From contig OZ024786.1 of assembly GCA_964017065.1 (NCBI GenBank), forward strand, positions 14,768,940 through 14,832,939: a stretch of 64,000 nucleotides of DNA, read 5' to 3'. The notes beneath the pieces were generated by a model, which was not told where the DNA came from, ran no database searches, and saw only the letters and a list, made by a program, of their open reading frames with translations. The stretch is from Haliclona indistincta (taxonomy: Eukaryota > Porifera > Demospongiae > Haplosclerida > Chalinidae). Every line of letters starts with the position of its first letter. Positions within the stretch are counted from its first letter, which is position 1. Positions 1 to 10,659 of this stretch are shown here, in pieces. The translations under genes were made by a program, and so were the position numbers.

Positions 1-143
1 GTGGTATCTGTCTGGAGTTGTTCCAGGACCTGCGGAGTCTGCCCTGTCTACACACGTTCTGTCGAGAGTGTATACAGCGCTCACTGAACAAGGAGAACCG
101 CTCACTGAAGTGTCCGGTGTGCCGTGCTAAACAAGTGCTGTGA
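1..143 (+). pseudogene. RING-domain fragment of a TRIM-like gene (left edge)
   Basis: From base 3 the frame reads the RING of the array genes, from the first zinc-binding CGIC through CPVC. It then stops at TGA 141-143, where the other copies continue into the RING to B-box linker. After the stop no similarity to the array genes is visible. The start lies outside the window. It is a truncated tenth copy of the TRIM-like family, so the array extends to the left of this window. Confidence 0.8.
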
Positions 144-2245
144 AAACTACATGATAATGTAAAGTTGTTTTTTTGTTTCACAACTTACAAGTATACTTTA
201 TTGTAATTCATTCAAGCTCATGCATTTAGAGTAAAATAGATCGCTAAAAATAATAGTAGAAAGAGTGCATGAACCCTGTATCAAAAGAGGAGTTATATAA
301 CGTCATTCCTTTTTGCTGCAGGGTTCGCTCCTTTGGAGTGAACGTATGAGAAGCTTTAGTGAATTAATTTCCCTGACGACAGCAAGCTAGCTGTAAATGT
401 TACATTGTCAATTTCAGCTGGTTTCTTGGCATTGAGAATAAACCATGGCTCTACAAGGTGTGACTAAACCATGTAGGTATAGATTACGTAAGTTTAGTCT
501 GACCTCCTGTAAGCTATATATTTCTTCAAGTTTATCCGCATGAGTTCTAGTGCACCTTTCTCTGTCCGTATACATGTATGCATGTGCATTATGTTCTCAT
601 GTGATGATGCATTGTCATAATTCACTCATAAGGTGTTTAAAAGGAGCCAGTCTCCGGCTCGAGGTAGACTTCATAACCAGACCAAGAAGACTGAAAGGAT
701 GACTACTTTCAAGGGAAATATCCTGTTTGCAGCTGTTTTCTTTTTTGCCTGTACTACCTGAATGTGCAGTGCTACTGTGATCCAAGTGAAATAATTTATT
801 GAAGTGTTGAGCTATTCCACGCAATAAAAAAGCTCTTATTGTTTGTTGATTAATTTTTTCAATGAATTGAAGTAGGCCGGCTGCAGGGATTACGATGGTG
901 GATCTGTTCTGGTGCAGTATTGCTGGCCTGCGCATGTGCAGCTATGCTGTATTAATAGAATTTCCATGCCATTGCATGCACTACGTCTCCGTCAGATTTT
1001 CTAACCACTCAAGATATCATTGTACAATTAAGTGGGCCATAATGACGTATTTGATCAATGTCGTGGTGGACCACCTGCAGTGCAGGTTGATGCATAGCTA
1101 ATGTGTCACATGATTTCAATCGTGCAGCAAGAAACTGACAGAATTTAGTAAATATTGTGTAAGTATTATACATACACTATACTCCCAGTTCACATGCAGC
1201 TGACTATTTTCACACATGTCCGTTCACATGCAATGATTCAGCAGTCAGTGCATGTTGCATTGTATGGTCTGTTGCATCATGCTGATCTGAGGCATATGAT
1301 GCATGAATATTGTATCATTTGTTGCAAAAGATCCTTCAGAGATTGTAAGTAAGTTAAAATTTGCACTGAGCATTACAAACTGCATTGATGTAATTATTTT
1401 GCAATAGGTCAGAGCTGTACCTCTAACACTGGTGGTGACCGACTTTGCATCTACATAAGAGCTACGAATGGCCAGAGTGTGTGGTACTGTACGTAGTGAT
1501 AATAGTGAGTTACAGTTTGGCTTTATAAATCAAGTAGCTATACAAATGAGTAAAGTCTATTTTGTTCTAGATGATGTTATTGAAATGGCTGTGCAATTAG
1601 GCGGCCACACTGGCTGCCAATAGTCACACATGACAGGACTGCTTCTATATGGCTTAAATGATAGTACATGCATGTGCATATAATGCATAATGATTGATTC
1701 CACATTATGTTTCTATACGTTATTATTTGGTATACGCGGCACGGTCTAGCTATGCAAGGTATTGTGATCTAAAATGCTAGAGCTAGTATGTATGTACCTC
1801 TTCTAATTGATTGTGCTGGAGCCGTAATAGCTCATGATCAATTCTTATGATATAGACACTATTTAATTTTTCAAAACAATGCATGGTATATAATTATTAT
1901 AGCAAATTAATGCTGATAATAATTTTAATCTGGAATGATTTGAGTCTGAGTTTGAGAAGAGACATGCACTTGAGCGGTGATTTGTTTGCATGGAGATCGA
2001 TGGCTTGATGGTAAGGGGGATAGAATCAGTTGTAGAAGATGGAAGTTATGCAGAACTAGGCTGTATACTAGAGGTGAGATATGATGAGTGAAGTGGGAGT
2101 CAAAGCTGATATTAATGGAGAATTGAAACGGTGTAGTGTTAAATAACTATTTTCCACACAGAATGGACACATAATAAGTAGCCTCGTCCCCAGGCTCTCA
2201 TAATAAGCATCCTATTATTGTGCTAGCAATGTTTATACAGTAAAT
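144..2245. other. Intergenic, 2.1 kb, with a duplicated upstream block
   Basis: No convincing gene is seen; the longest open frames (615-935 minus, 895-1101 plus, 1155-1352 plus) show no recognisable domain. Bases of about 1780-2110 are repeated, diverged, at about 4490-4800 and 9660-9850, always upstream of a TRIM-like gene. This block therefore belongs to the duplicated unit. Confidence 0.6.
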
Positions 2246-2297
2246 CCGGAAGTAAACGCTGACCAATCAAATTAGCGGATTAATGAAACACACGTGA
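2246..2297 (+). promoter_or_regulatory. Class A proximal promoter of the 2316 copy
   Basis: CCGGAAGT (2246, ETS-like), GACCAATC (CCAAT box at 2263) and CACGTGAG (E-box at 2291) occur in the same order and spacing upstream of the copies at 5029 and 10660. The conserved block ends about 20 bases before the ATG. Shared motifs are seen directly; factor identity is inferred. Confidence 0.5.
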
Positions 2298-2315
2298 GTC
2301 AGTGAGTTAGCCATC

Positions 2316-3717
2316 ATGGTTGATCTGAAGTGTGGTATCTGTCTCGAGTTGTTCCAGGACCCGCGGAGTCTGCCCTGTCTACACACGTTCTGTCGAGAGT
2401 GTATACAGCGCTCACTAAACGAGGAGAACCACTCACTGAAGTGTCCCGTGTGCCGCGCTAAACACGATCTAAGCGAGGGGGCGGGGCTGCTGCCTGTTTA
2501 CCAATATGCTCTACAAGAACTACCACTCAAGAGACTACAGCAGCAACGAGAGGACAATGGTGGACCACACCAGCTAGTCGAGTGTAAGTCATGTGGGGAA
2601 CAGGCCGGACCAGTGGTTGCTTGGTGTGAGGACTGCGACACCATGATCTGTCAACAATGTGTGGCCTTGCATTAAAAAATTGTCGGTTTGCGAGAACATC
2701 ATGTTGTAGAATAACCTAAGGACGGTAGCAGCAATAAGGCAATAGAAAACGGGAATGTGTCTTCAAAATGCTCGCTACATGGTGATGAAAAATTGAAGTT
2801 CTTTTGTGTGTTCTGTTCGGAGCTTGTTTGTCCGGAATGCCTATTGTATGATCACAAAGACCATCAATTCAGCTTGATTGAGGAGGTACGCCACGACTTA
2901 GAGACCATGATGGAGGAAATGGCTAGTTTAGCGATGACAAAGAAACTAGAGTTTGGTGAGTATTTGGAGAAGGCTAGTGAGGCTGAAGGCAAGGCACTAG
3001 AGTATAGTGAGCTTATGAAGAGTGAAGTGAACAATGTGTTTGATGGTATCGTAGCATCAGTAGAGGCACAGAGGAATGAAGCTCTCCAGAGTGTGTCACA
3101 AGGAATGAATGAAATCTGGTCACAGAAGGAGATCTGGTCACAGAAGGAAGTGATGGAGGTCAGTCTGGCTCAACTAGACAGCTTCACTAGATTTGCTGAC
3201 CAAGTCCGCAAGTGCATGACTAGTACACGATACGTAGCTATGGCAATTCAAAGTGTCATGCTGATGGAACGACTAATGGATGTTCATGGAAATAAGGCTG
3301 CTTTGGAACCCAAGACAAAGATGATCCTTGTGACTCCTAGCAAGAAACAACTTCCTCTGAATAAGCTATTTTCTTTGGGACAACCTGAAATTTTTAGGTT
3401 CAGATTAACATTCTCTCCTATCACAGGATCAAAAATTACTAATCGCTCTCTAGGCTGTGAAAGTCAAGGTATCATTATCAGCTATGGCAGAAGGTATCTG
3501 TTTCCAAGAGGTATTTTCCCCATCTCTGCACCAAAGTTGCAAATTCGATGTCTCAGCCTTGTATAATGGTGCGTCTGTTACTACTGAAGTTGAAGTGGGT
3601 CGGTCATCTTGGATGATTACCGTTCCAGTACGTGCAAAGGGTTATTGTCCACTGATAATTTACTGCAAGCTCGCTGGAGCTGTGAATCATGAAAGTGACG
3701 TGGAGTATACAGCATAA
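2316..3717 (+). pseudogene. TRIM-like (RING/B-box/coiled-coil) gene, broken
   Basis: The ATG at 2316 opens an intact C3HC4 RING and B-box 1. TAA 2673-2675 then falls where paralogues have a Lys codon, and a second in-frame TAA follows at 2712-2714. The same frame resumes through B-box 2 (near 2760-2870) and the coiled coil with its conserved VFDGIVASVEAQRNEALQSV block. A 12-base tandem duplication repeats the IWSQKE codons near 3115-3140. Near 3455 a frameshift moves the C-terminal domain into another frame, ending at 3717. Two stops plus a shift point to a pseudogene. If expressed, it would give a RING/B-box 1 stub of 119 residues. A convergent COMMD4 relic follows. Confidence 0.85.
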
Positions 3718-3880
3718 TTTTACTATTACTTTATAATAATTATGCATGTACAGTAGTAACAATTTTCATGATAAGGTTTTATACCATACTGCGTGTGATT
3801 ATATACTTGAGAACTACTGTATACTTGTAATTTTTAAAACTATATACATCACTTTTGGTGCTTAAAATATACCGCTCGCC

Positions 3881-4124
3881 CTTGAGCAGCATTCTGAACG
3901 TGTCTCTACCTACAGCAAACTCGAGGGGCGTAACCTCAGTGATTCTCCTATCTCAGCGGCAAACATGGTCACCAGCGTGCAACATCCTGAATTGATGGGT
4001 AATAATAATAATAATAATTAATATTGAACCAAATTAAAGATCATGTGCATGCCTTGCTGGGGTGAGTTGGAACTCAGAAGAATAGCTGACTCTCCACTCA
4101 GATGAATCTAGTCAGTGCAGATAC
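3881..4124 (-). pseudogene. Decayed COMMD4 3'-exon relic
   Basis: On the minus strand 3881-3986 matches the COMM-domain exon of the full gene at 28075-28189. A short readable stretch, [16 protein letters not shown], can be recognised, but stops interrupt the rest. Near 4080-4124 a relic of the preceding exon (SEWRVSY in place of VEWRVDY) remains. The donor GT after CTCAAG is now GG. It is an old, non-coding copy carried by duplication of the TRIM-like gene. Confidence 0.7.
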
Positions 4125-4960
4125 AAGACAATGAAAGAACAGATAATTTTATTAAGAACCAGTAAACCACTAATGATCGATCATGACATTCACAACGTGG
4201 AATCTTGCACTGCGGACACTATATCAGAGCAAATGCATGCACAGAGCCTTGAAATTCATACCCTGACAGATTATGGATGAATTTTTCATGTGCTGTGCCC
4301 CACTGATGATCAGAGAAAATTGCCTCACTTTTCCCACTTTCAATGGCAAAACTGAGGCAATTCTCCCACCTTCGGTCTGATATTACCGCTTCAGTTTTTA
4401 GTCTTAGACTACTTGTACCTGCAGAGGTTTAGCCACTAATATACAAACAGTTACTGCACAATTAATAAGGTAAGTACGGTCACTTATAATTACAATTGAT
4501 CATCAGCAATGCTTGGTGGTATAATTATTATACAAATTAATGCTAATTAATGTGAAATATTAATTTTAATCTGGAATGATTTGAGTCCGAGTTTGAGGAG
4601 AGAGATGTACTTGTGTGATTTGATTACATGGAGACACGAATATGGGAGGGATTTCCATAGCTTGATGACAGAGAGATAGAATGAGTTGTAGAAGACGGAA
4701 GTTCTGCAGAACTAGGCTGAATATTAAGAAGTGAGAAATGATGAGTGAAGTGGGAGTTAAAGCTGATATTAATGGAGAATTGATACTGCATTTGTGTAGT
4801 AATGTAAAATAACTATTTTAACACACAGAATGCATGGACACTGAATTATAGTATTGTCAAATCATCCCATTTTTATACTGAAAGTATGTTTATTCACATA
4901 CTTATTCACAAAAATTATATTCGTACAATCATGTAGTACATGTACAGGGTTTTGTGCGAA
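4125..4960. other. Intergenic with duplicated upstream block
   Basis: No gene. Bases 4300-4400 hold a diverged copy of the hairpin element seen intact at 9344-9437. Bases of about 4490-4800 repeat the upstream block of the 2316 copy. Confidence 0.5.
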
Positions 4961-5014
4961 CCGGAAGTAAACGCTGACCAATCAAATTAGCGGATTTTTT
5001 CAAACACACGTGAG
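4961..5014 (+). promoter_or_regulatory. Class A proximal promoter of the 5029 gene
   Basis: Carries CCGGAAGT at 4961, GACCAATC near 4976 and CACGTGAG at 5007-5014, the same order as at 2246 and 9983. The stretch between the CCAAT box and the E-box is nearly unchanged between copies. Confidence 0.5.
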
Positions 5015-5028
5015 TGCCGAGCGAGATC

Positions 5029-6423
5029 ATGGACGACTTGAAGTGTGGTATCTGTCTGGAGTTGTTCCTGGACCCGCGGAGTCTGCCCTGTCTACACACG
5101 TTCTGTCGAGAGTGTATACAGCGCTCACTGAACGAGGAGAACCACTCACTGAAGTGTCCCGTGTGCCGCGCTGAACACGAGCTAAGCGTCGAGGGGGCGG
5201 AGCTACTGCCTGTGAACCAATATGCTCTACAAGAACTACCACTCAAGAGACTACAGCAGCAACGGGAAGACAATGGTGGACCAAACCAGCTAGTCGAGTG
5301 TAAGTCGTGTGGGGAACAGGCAGTAATGGTTGCTTGGTGCTATGATTGTGACGCTATGATCTGTCAGCAATGTTCGAGTCAGCACGAGAAAATGTCGGTT
5401 CTACGTGGGCATCGTGTCATAAAGAGTGTAGAGAGCAAACTGCCTGATGTGTCTTTAAACAATCCCAAGACTGGGTTGATTTCATGCTGTCCGAAGCACC
5501 TCAAGGTCGAGCTAAAATACTGCTGCCTAGCTTGTTCTGAGCTGGTTTGCTCAGAGTGTCTACTAGGGGCCCACAAGGGTCACAAATACAGCTTGGCTGA
5601 AAAGGCACGCAATAATTTGGCAACCAAGATGAAAGAGATGACTAATTTAGTCAAAGGAAAAGCCCAAGAGTTTAGTATGTATATAGAGAAGGCTAGTAAG
5701 GCTGAAGGCAAGGCGTTAGAGTATAGTGAGGTAATGAAGAGTAAAGTGAACTATGTGTTTGATGGTATCGTAGCATCAGTAGAGGCACAGAGGAATGAAG
5801 CTCTCCAGAGTGTGTCACAAGATGTGAAGGAGATCTGGTCACAGAAGGAGATGATGGAGGTCAGTCTGGCTCAACTAGACAGCTTCACTAGATTTGCTGA
5901 CCACACCCACAAATGCACGACTGATACAAGCTACGTAGCTATGGCCTGCCAGGCTATCAAGCTGATGGAGCAACTCATGAATATTCATGGTGACCAAGCA
6001 GCTCTAAACCGTAAAGAAATGGTCATAATTGAATCTCACAATATGAGGCCTATGAAAGTTCCACTTGATGGGCTTTTTGCTTTGGTTCGTCCATCACTCA
6101 AGTGTTCACCGACTCCAGGATCAGAATTGGCTTCCAGTTCTACATTGTTTAATGAGTACACAGTTCAAGTTAAAGTTTCACTAGAAGTGGGAGGAAACAG
6201 TTTCCCAGAGATACTGTTACCAATTGAAGAGAGTTGTAAACTTCATGTCATAGCCTCGTACAATCGTACGCCTATTTATACAGAAGTTAAAGCGGGTCAG
6301 GAATCTTGGACAATTATTGCTACAATATCAAGTATTGATTCAAAGCATTATCGACCACTGGTTATTGTGTGCAAGCTATCAGGAAGAGTGACATTTGAAA
6401 CCAAGATTCAGTACACAGCATAA
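5029..6423 (+). CDS. TRIM-like RING/B-box/coiled-coil protein, intact
   Basis: A 464-residue single-exon protein. The ATG at 5029 (context GATCATGG) is chosen because MDDLKCGIC is the shared N-terminus; the frame opens slightly earlier without an ATG. The RING is C6, C9, C21, H23, C26, C29, C43, C46 (C3HC4). B-box 1 is C91-H128 and B-box 2 is C154-H185. A predicted coiled coil spans about 190-300, with a block (VFDGIVASVEAQ onward) nearly identical in all copies. The C-terminal domain, about 335-464, looks beta-rich with YN, SSW-like and CKLSG motifs; I cannot name it with confidence and it is possibly an Ig- or filamin-like sandwich. TRIM-type RINGs are usually ubiquitin E3 ligases, and the C-terminal domain usually selects the target. 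Substrate is unknown. It is followed by a convergent COMMD4 relic. Confidence 0.9.
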   Translation: MDDLKCGICLELFLDPRSLPCLHTFCRECIQRSLNEENHSLKCPVCRAEHELSVEGAELLPVNQYALQELPLKRLQQQREDNGGPNQLVECKSCGEQAVMVAWCYDCDAMICQQCSSQHEKMSVLRGHRVIKSVESKLPDVSLNNPKTGLISCCPKHLKVELKYCCLACSELVCSECLLGAHKGHKYSLAEKARNNLATKMKEMTNLVKGKAQEFSMYIEKASKAEGKALEYSEVMKSKVNYVFDGIVASVEAQRNEALQSVSQDVKEIWSQKEMMEVSLAQLDSFTRFADHTHKCTTDTSYVAMACQAIKLMEQLMNIHGDQAALNRKEMVIIESHNMRPMKVPLDGLFALVRPSLKCSPTPGSELASSSTLFNEYTVQVKVSLEVGGNSFPEILLPIEESCKLHVIASYNRTPIYTEVKAGQESWTIIATISSIDSKHYRPLVIVCKLSGRVTFETKIQYTA

Positions 6424-6493
6424 AAATTAAATTCATTTTGTACCTAATACATGTAGGTACTGTATACATTTAAGTATGTTATTAAGTACGTTA

Positions 6494-6671
6494 TCATGAT
6501 AAGTTCTCCATCATACAGTGTTTGAGGTCGGTTTTAAAATTGAAAATTTACATCACAGATGATGCTAAAAATAGCACTCACCTTTAGATCTAAAGGTGAG
6601 GGGTGTGGTCTCACCAGCAATTCTGTAATTCTTACCAGTCAGTCTCAACTGCACACATGGTTCACCAACAT
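6494..6671 (-). pseudogene. Decayed COMMD4 last-exons relic
   Basis: The final-exon relic is near 6494-6530. The COMM exon relic at 6581-6671 keeps its ends (the donor side CCTTTAG and the CTCAACTGCACACATGGTTC side) but has lost much of the middle. It is cut on its right by the hairpin element at 6678. Confidence 0.65.
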
Positions 6672-6677
6672 GCTTGC

Positions 6678-6834
6678 GACTTGCTAACAGACCATAGATC
6701 CCTACATCAGTGGCTGTACATAAGATGTCACAAGCTGAATGCACGTCAGGTGTCAGTCAACAGCAAATAGCTGAACTAGCTATGGCCAACCACAGCAGCC
6801 ACTGATGTAGGGATCTATGTTCTGTTAGCAAGTC
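6678..6834. mobile_element. Small inverted-repeat element (MITE-like), 157 bp
   Basis: The arms start GACTTGCTAACAGA and are repeated inverted at the other end with few mismatches over about 38 bases; both arms include CCCTACATCAGTGGCT. The related core CCCTACATCAGCGGCT occurs in the large foldback at 56169. There is no coding capacity. Confidence 0.7.
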
Positions 6835-7057
6835 AATCGTGCTACCATTCCATGCTTTTTCCTTGTTAGTTTGCATTGTGGACCAGTGGTAGATTTCACA
6901 ACCCTATATACATCCTGGCCTTTTGATATCTTTTTAATTTCTTAGGCTTTTATATATAAATGTGAGTACTGACTGTACAGTGTCATCTTTGCTGCGTATT
7001 AAATTACGTCTAGTTACGTCTATTCAGAAAAAGGGTGGAATAGCTGGGAACGAGATC

Positions 7058-8875
7058 ATGGGCGATCTGAAGAGTGCTATCTGTCAGGAGTTGTTCCAGG
7101 ACCCGCGGAGTCTACACACGTTCTGTCGAGAGTGTATACAGCGCTCCGCACTGAATAAGGAGAACCACTCACTTGAATGTCCAGTGTGCTGCGCTAAACA
7201 CGACTCGAACTATAAGCGGCAAGGAGGGGGAGGCTACTGCCTGCATGTGACCCAATATGCTCTACAAGAACTACCACTCAAGAGACTACAGCAGCAACGA
7301 GAAGACAATGGTGGACACCAGGTAGTCGAGTGTAAGTCGTGTGGGGAACAGGCCGGACCAGTGGTTGCTTGGTGTGGGGACTGCGATGCAATGATCTGCC
7401 AACAATGCTTGAGTCAGCACGAGAAAATGTCGATTCTGCGTGGGCATGTTATTAAATCAATTAAGAAGTTCGGGCGAAGTGCGAGTGAATCAATAGCTGA
7501 AACAAATGCGCCTATCAATGTCACGCCCCACCCCCCCCCCCCCCCCCAGTACGGGACAGGGGTGGGGGTTGTACGGGATTATACAACGAAATTTTGCCCG
7601 AGGGTCGGGCATTTGACCAACTCCGGTTACGCTTGGATTTCATGATATACGTGTAGCTGAGTCATTCTTCTATATGTAAGGTCAAATCCCGTAGGGGCAG
7701 GGTGGGGATATATACGGGATTAGTAGGGGATTTGCATCGCCAACTTTGCCCCTCCCTGGGGCTTTTGACTTCCTGTTTGTGCAAATCCCCTATAATCCCC
7801 TACTTGCCCCGTACTGGGGGGGGGTGGGGCGTGACATTGATAGGCGCAAAATGACAAAGAATCATGTCGAAATCATGTCGTAAAGAGCAAAGAAAGTGAA
7901 TTACCATGTTGTCCAAAACACCTCTGAGAAGAAATGAAATATCGGTACGGTGTAACCGCTGTTCTGAGGTGGTTTGCGCTGAATGTCTACATGTGACCCA
8001 CGAACGTCATAAGTACAGCTTGGTCGAGAAGGCAAGGCATAGCTTTGAGGTCAAGATGAAGAAGTTGGGTAGTTTAGTTGAGCGCAAAAGGGAAGAATTC
8101 AGTGAGTATTTGGAGGAGGCCGACAATGCTGAAGTCAAGGCACTAGAGTATAGTGAGCTTATGAAGAGTGAAGTGAACAATGTGTTTGATGGTATCGTAG
8201 CATCAGTAGAGGCACAGAGGAATGAAGCTCTCCAGAGTGTGTCACAAGGAGTGAAGGAGATCTGGTCACAGAAGGAGATGATGGAGGTCAGTCTGGCTCA
8301 ACTAGACAGCTTCACTAGATTTGCTGACCAAGTCCACTAGTGCACGACTAATACAAGCTACGTAATGGCAGCTCAAGGTGTCAAGCTGATGGAACGACTG
8401 AAGGATGTTCATGGAAATGAGGCTGCTTTTGAACCCAAGAAGATGATCCTTGCAACTAGCAAGAAACTGAATAAGCTATTTGCCTTGGGACAACCTAAAA
8501 TTTTTAGGTTTGGATTAACATTCTCTCCTACCACAGGATCAAAAATTTCTCATCGCTCTCTAGGCTGTGGGGTGAAAGTCAAAGTATCATTATCAGCTAC
8601 AAGCAGAAGGTATCTGTTTCCAAGAGGTATTTTTCCCATCTCTGCACCAAATATGCAAATTCGATGTCTCGGCCTTGTATGATGGTACGCCTGTCTCTAC
8701 TGAAGTTGAAGTGGGTCGGTCATCTTGGATGATTAGCATTCCAGTACGTGCAATGGGTTATCGTCCGCTTACAATTCACTGCAAGCTCTCTGGAGCTGTG
8801 AATCATGAAAGTGAGATGGAATATACAGCATTATTAATTTACTATTACTTTATAATAGTTATAATTATAGTATGA
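7058..8875 (+). pseudogene. TRIM-like gene, broken, split by a MITE
   Basis: Starts at ATG 7058 (MGDLKSAIC). The first RING Cys is replaced by Ser. A deletion of the PCL codons removes another zinc ligand, so the RING is dead. B-box 1 is readable. A 342-bp element (7507-7848) lies between B-box 1 and B-box 2. B-box 2 (from about 7910) and the coiled coil follow. TAG at 8338 replaces a Lys codon in the same frame. A further frameshift near 8670 moves the C-terminal domain to another frame, where the usual TAA is lost and reading runs on to 8875. It is a clear pseudogene, closest to the 2316 copy in its C-terminal half. Confidence 0.85.
7507..7848. mobile_element. 342-bp MITE inserted in a TRIM-like copy
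   Basis: The inverted ends read TGCGCCTATCAATGTCACGC and are followed by a long C run (G run at the other end) and AGTACGGG. The interior is GC-rich with no reading frame. The element at 25621-25948 has related ends (ATGCGCGTATCAATG) and a shared interior GGGGCTTTTGAC, so this is a family. The target duplication is unclear (perhaps AAA). Confidence 0.8.
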
Positions 8876-8974
8876 TAAGTTTTATACCATACTGTGTGAT
8901 TGCTTGAGAACTATACATGTAATTTTTAAAACTATATGTCACTGGTACATGTAGTGCATAAAATACCTGTCACC

Positions 8975-9195
8975 CTTGAGCAGCATTATAAAGGTGTTTC
9001 TATACCTACAGCTAACGAGAGGGGCGTAACCTCAGTGATTCTCCTATCTCAGCGGCAAACATTGTCACCAACATGTGCAACATCCTGAATTGACGGGTGA
9101 TAATATTGAACTAAAGATCTTGTGCATGCCTTGCCGGAGTGTGTTGAACTCAGTACAATAGCTGACCGCTCAGATGAATCTAGTCAGTGCAGATA
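8975..9195 (-). pseudogene. Decayed COMMD4 3'-exon relic
   Basis: Same arrangement as 3881-4124: a COMM exon relic at 8975-9084 and a preceding-exon relic near 9150-9195. It shares with that relic the changed bases and the AT/GC differences from the parent, so these two derive from one older duplication. Confidence 0.65.
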
Positions 9196-9343
9196 CCAAA
9201 CACGACAGTGAAAATGCAAAACTAAGAACCAGTAAACCACTAATGATCGATCATGACATTCACAAAGTGGAATCTTGCACTGGAATCTTGCATCAGAGCA
9301 AATGCATGCTCAGAGCCTTGAAATGTATACACAGACATATAAG

Positions 9344-9437
9344 TGGTAATATCACACCGAAAGTGGGAGAATTGCTTCACTTTTCCCGCTTTCGATGGCA
9401 AAAGTGAGGCAATCCTCCCACCTTCGGTGTGGTATTA
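9344..9437. repeat. 94-bp hairpin repeat
   Basis: An imperfect palindrome; arms begin GGTAATATCACACCGAAAG and return as CTTCGGTGTGGTATTA. A decayed copy is near 4300-4400 at the equivalent place after the 2316 copy. Confidence 0.6.
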
Positions 9438-9982
9438 ACACTTCAGTTTTTAGTCTTAGACTACTTGTACAGAGGTATAGCCACTAATGCATACAGCACT
9501 GCACAAGGAAAGTTTGGACACTTATAATTACAATTGATCATCAGCATATTACTATAGCTATTTTAAGATGCATTCATGCTTTACGATTCCACGGCTAGCC
9601 TTGAAAGAAATAAACCTCTTCATCTCAGTTCATATTAATGTTATAGCAGATTTAAATGCTAGTTCATATGTACCTCTTCTAATTGATTGTGTTGGTCCGT
9701 AATAGCCGCTCACGACCAATTCCAATGATATACATGTAGACACCATTATTTTTTTTCAAAACAATGCATCATGGTATAATTTATTATAACAAATTAATGC
9801 TAATTGATGTGAAATATAATGAGAATAATTTTTGATACTGCATTTGTATAAAATAACTATTTTCCACAGAATGGACACAGACTTATAATAATTATTGTCA
9901 TTTGTTAGCAATGTTTATTCACATACTAATTCACAAAAAATTATATTCGTACAATCATGTACAGTAGTAGTACAGGGTCAAA

Positions 9983-10035
9983 CCGGAAATAAACGCTGAC
10001 CAATCAAATTAGCGGATTGTTCAAACACACGTGAG
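9983..10035 (+). promoter_or_regulatory. Class A promoter, displaced by an insertion
   Basis: CCGGAAAT, GACCAATC and CACGTGAG (10028-10035) match the promoters at 2246 and 4961. Here the 600-bp element at 10050-10649 now separates the block from the start codon at 10660. Confidence 0.5.
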
Positions 10036-10049
10036 TCACTGAGCGAGAT

Positions 10050-10649
10050 CAGGGGGGGTACGACAAGCTAATTTATTCTGACGTAATGCTGACGTTACTG
10101 CTCGTAGGGTAAATCAAAATACATTGCGACTTTCCTGGTCAGCTTCGTCTTTAGAGGACAATTTCGACGGTAAGTGTGTTGCGGAATGGATACTACTACC
10201 CAAGAGCTTTCGTTTAAGCTACCTTACCCCACCCTTACCTCTTTTAGTTTTTGCAGTATAGAGAGATGAAGATGGAGAATTGGTTGGCAAAACTATTCAC
10301 CCAAGAAAGCACCAACGTGATCAAAACAGCATCGCTACCATTCTTGAGCATCATTCAGTTAATAATGTAAAGAAATTGCGACTGTGGCGCACAAACTCTG
10401 GCTGCAATACGCACAAATGTTGTCCAATCACTGTAACAGTAGAAACTTGTTTTAGCTATTTTCAGTAGATTGTTCTGGAATATTACTTGCCTTGATCTGG
10501 AGTGTAAACAATGCACACCTGAGCTCGATATCATGTACTATAGCGCGATGGCAAACTGTTTAAACTATCCTGCATACATTCCATTCGTTAGTGGGCGTGT
10601 CGTATGTTAGCAATACGTCAGAATAAATTAGCTTGTCGTACCCCCCCTG
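10050..10649. mobile_element. 600-bp non-autonomous DNA transposon with target duplication
   Basis: Perfect 36-bp inverted ends begin CAGGGGGGGTACGACAAGCT. The flanks are an exact 9-bp repeat GAGCGAGAT (10041-10049 and 10650-10658). CAGGG ends with an 8-9 bp duplication are typical of hAT- or Mutator-like elements; which one cannot be decided here. The only internal frame (10280-10468) shows no transposase motif, so it depends on another element. Inserted in the 5' leader of the 10660 gene. Confidence 0.9.
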
Positions 10650-10659
10650 GAGCGAGATC

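Noticed and set aside
615..1352. Three frames of 65-106 codons upstream of the 2316 copy
   Set aside because: No domain, no paralogue, no splice support; typical chance frames in non-coding DNA.
4929..5273. Cys/Ser-rich minus-strand frames opposite every RING (also 10560-10988, 13312-13785, 15377-15640, 18136-18411)
   Set aside because: They are antisense shadows of the conserved RING block.
10280..10468. 62-codon frame inside the 600-bp element as a transposase
   Set aside because: Too short, no DDE/D or BED-finger pattern.
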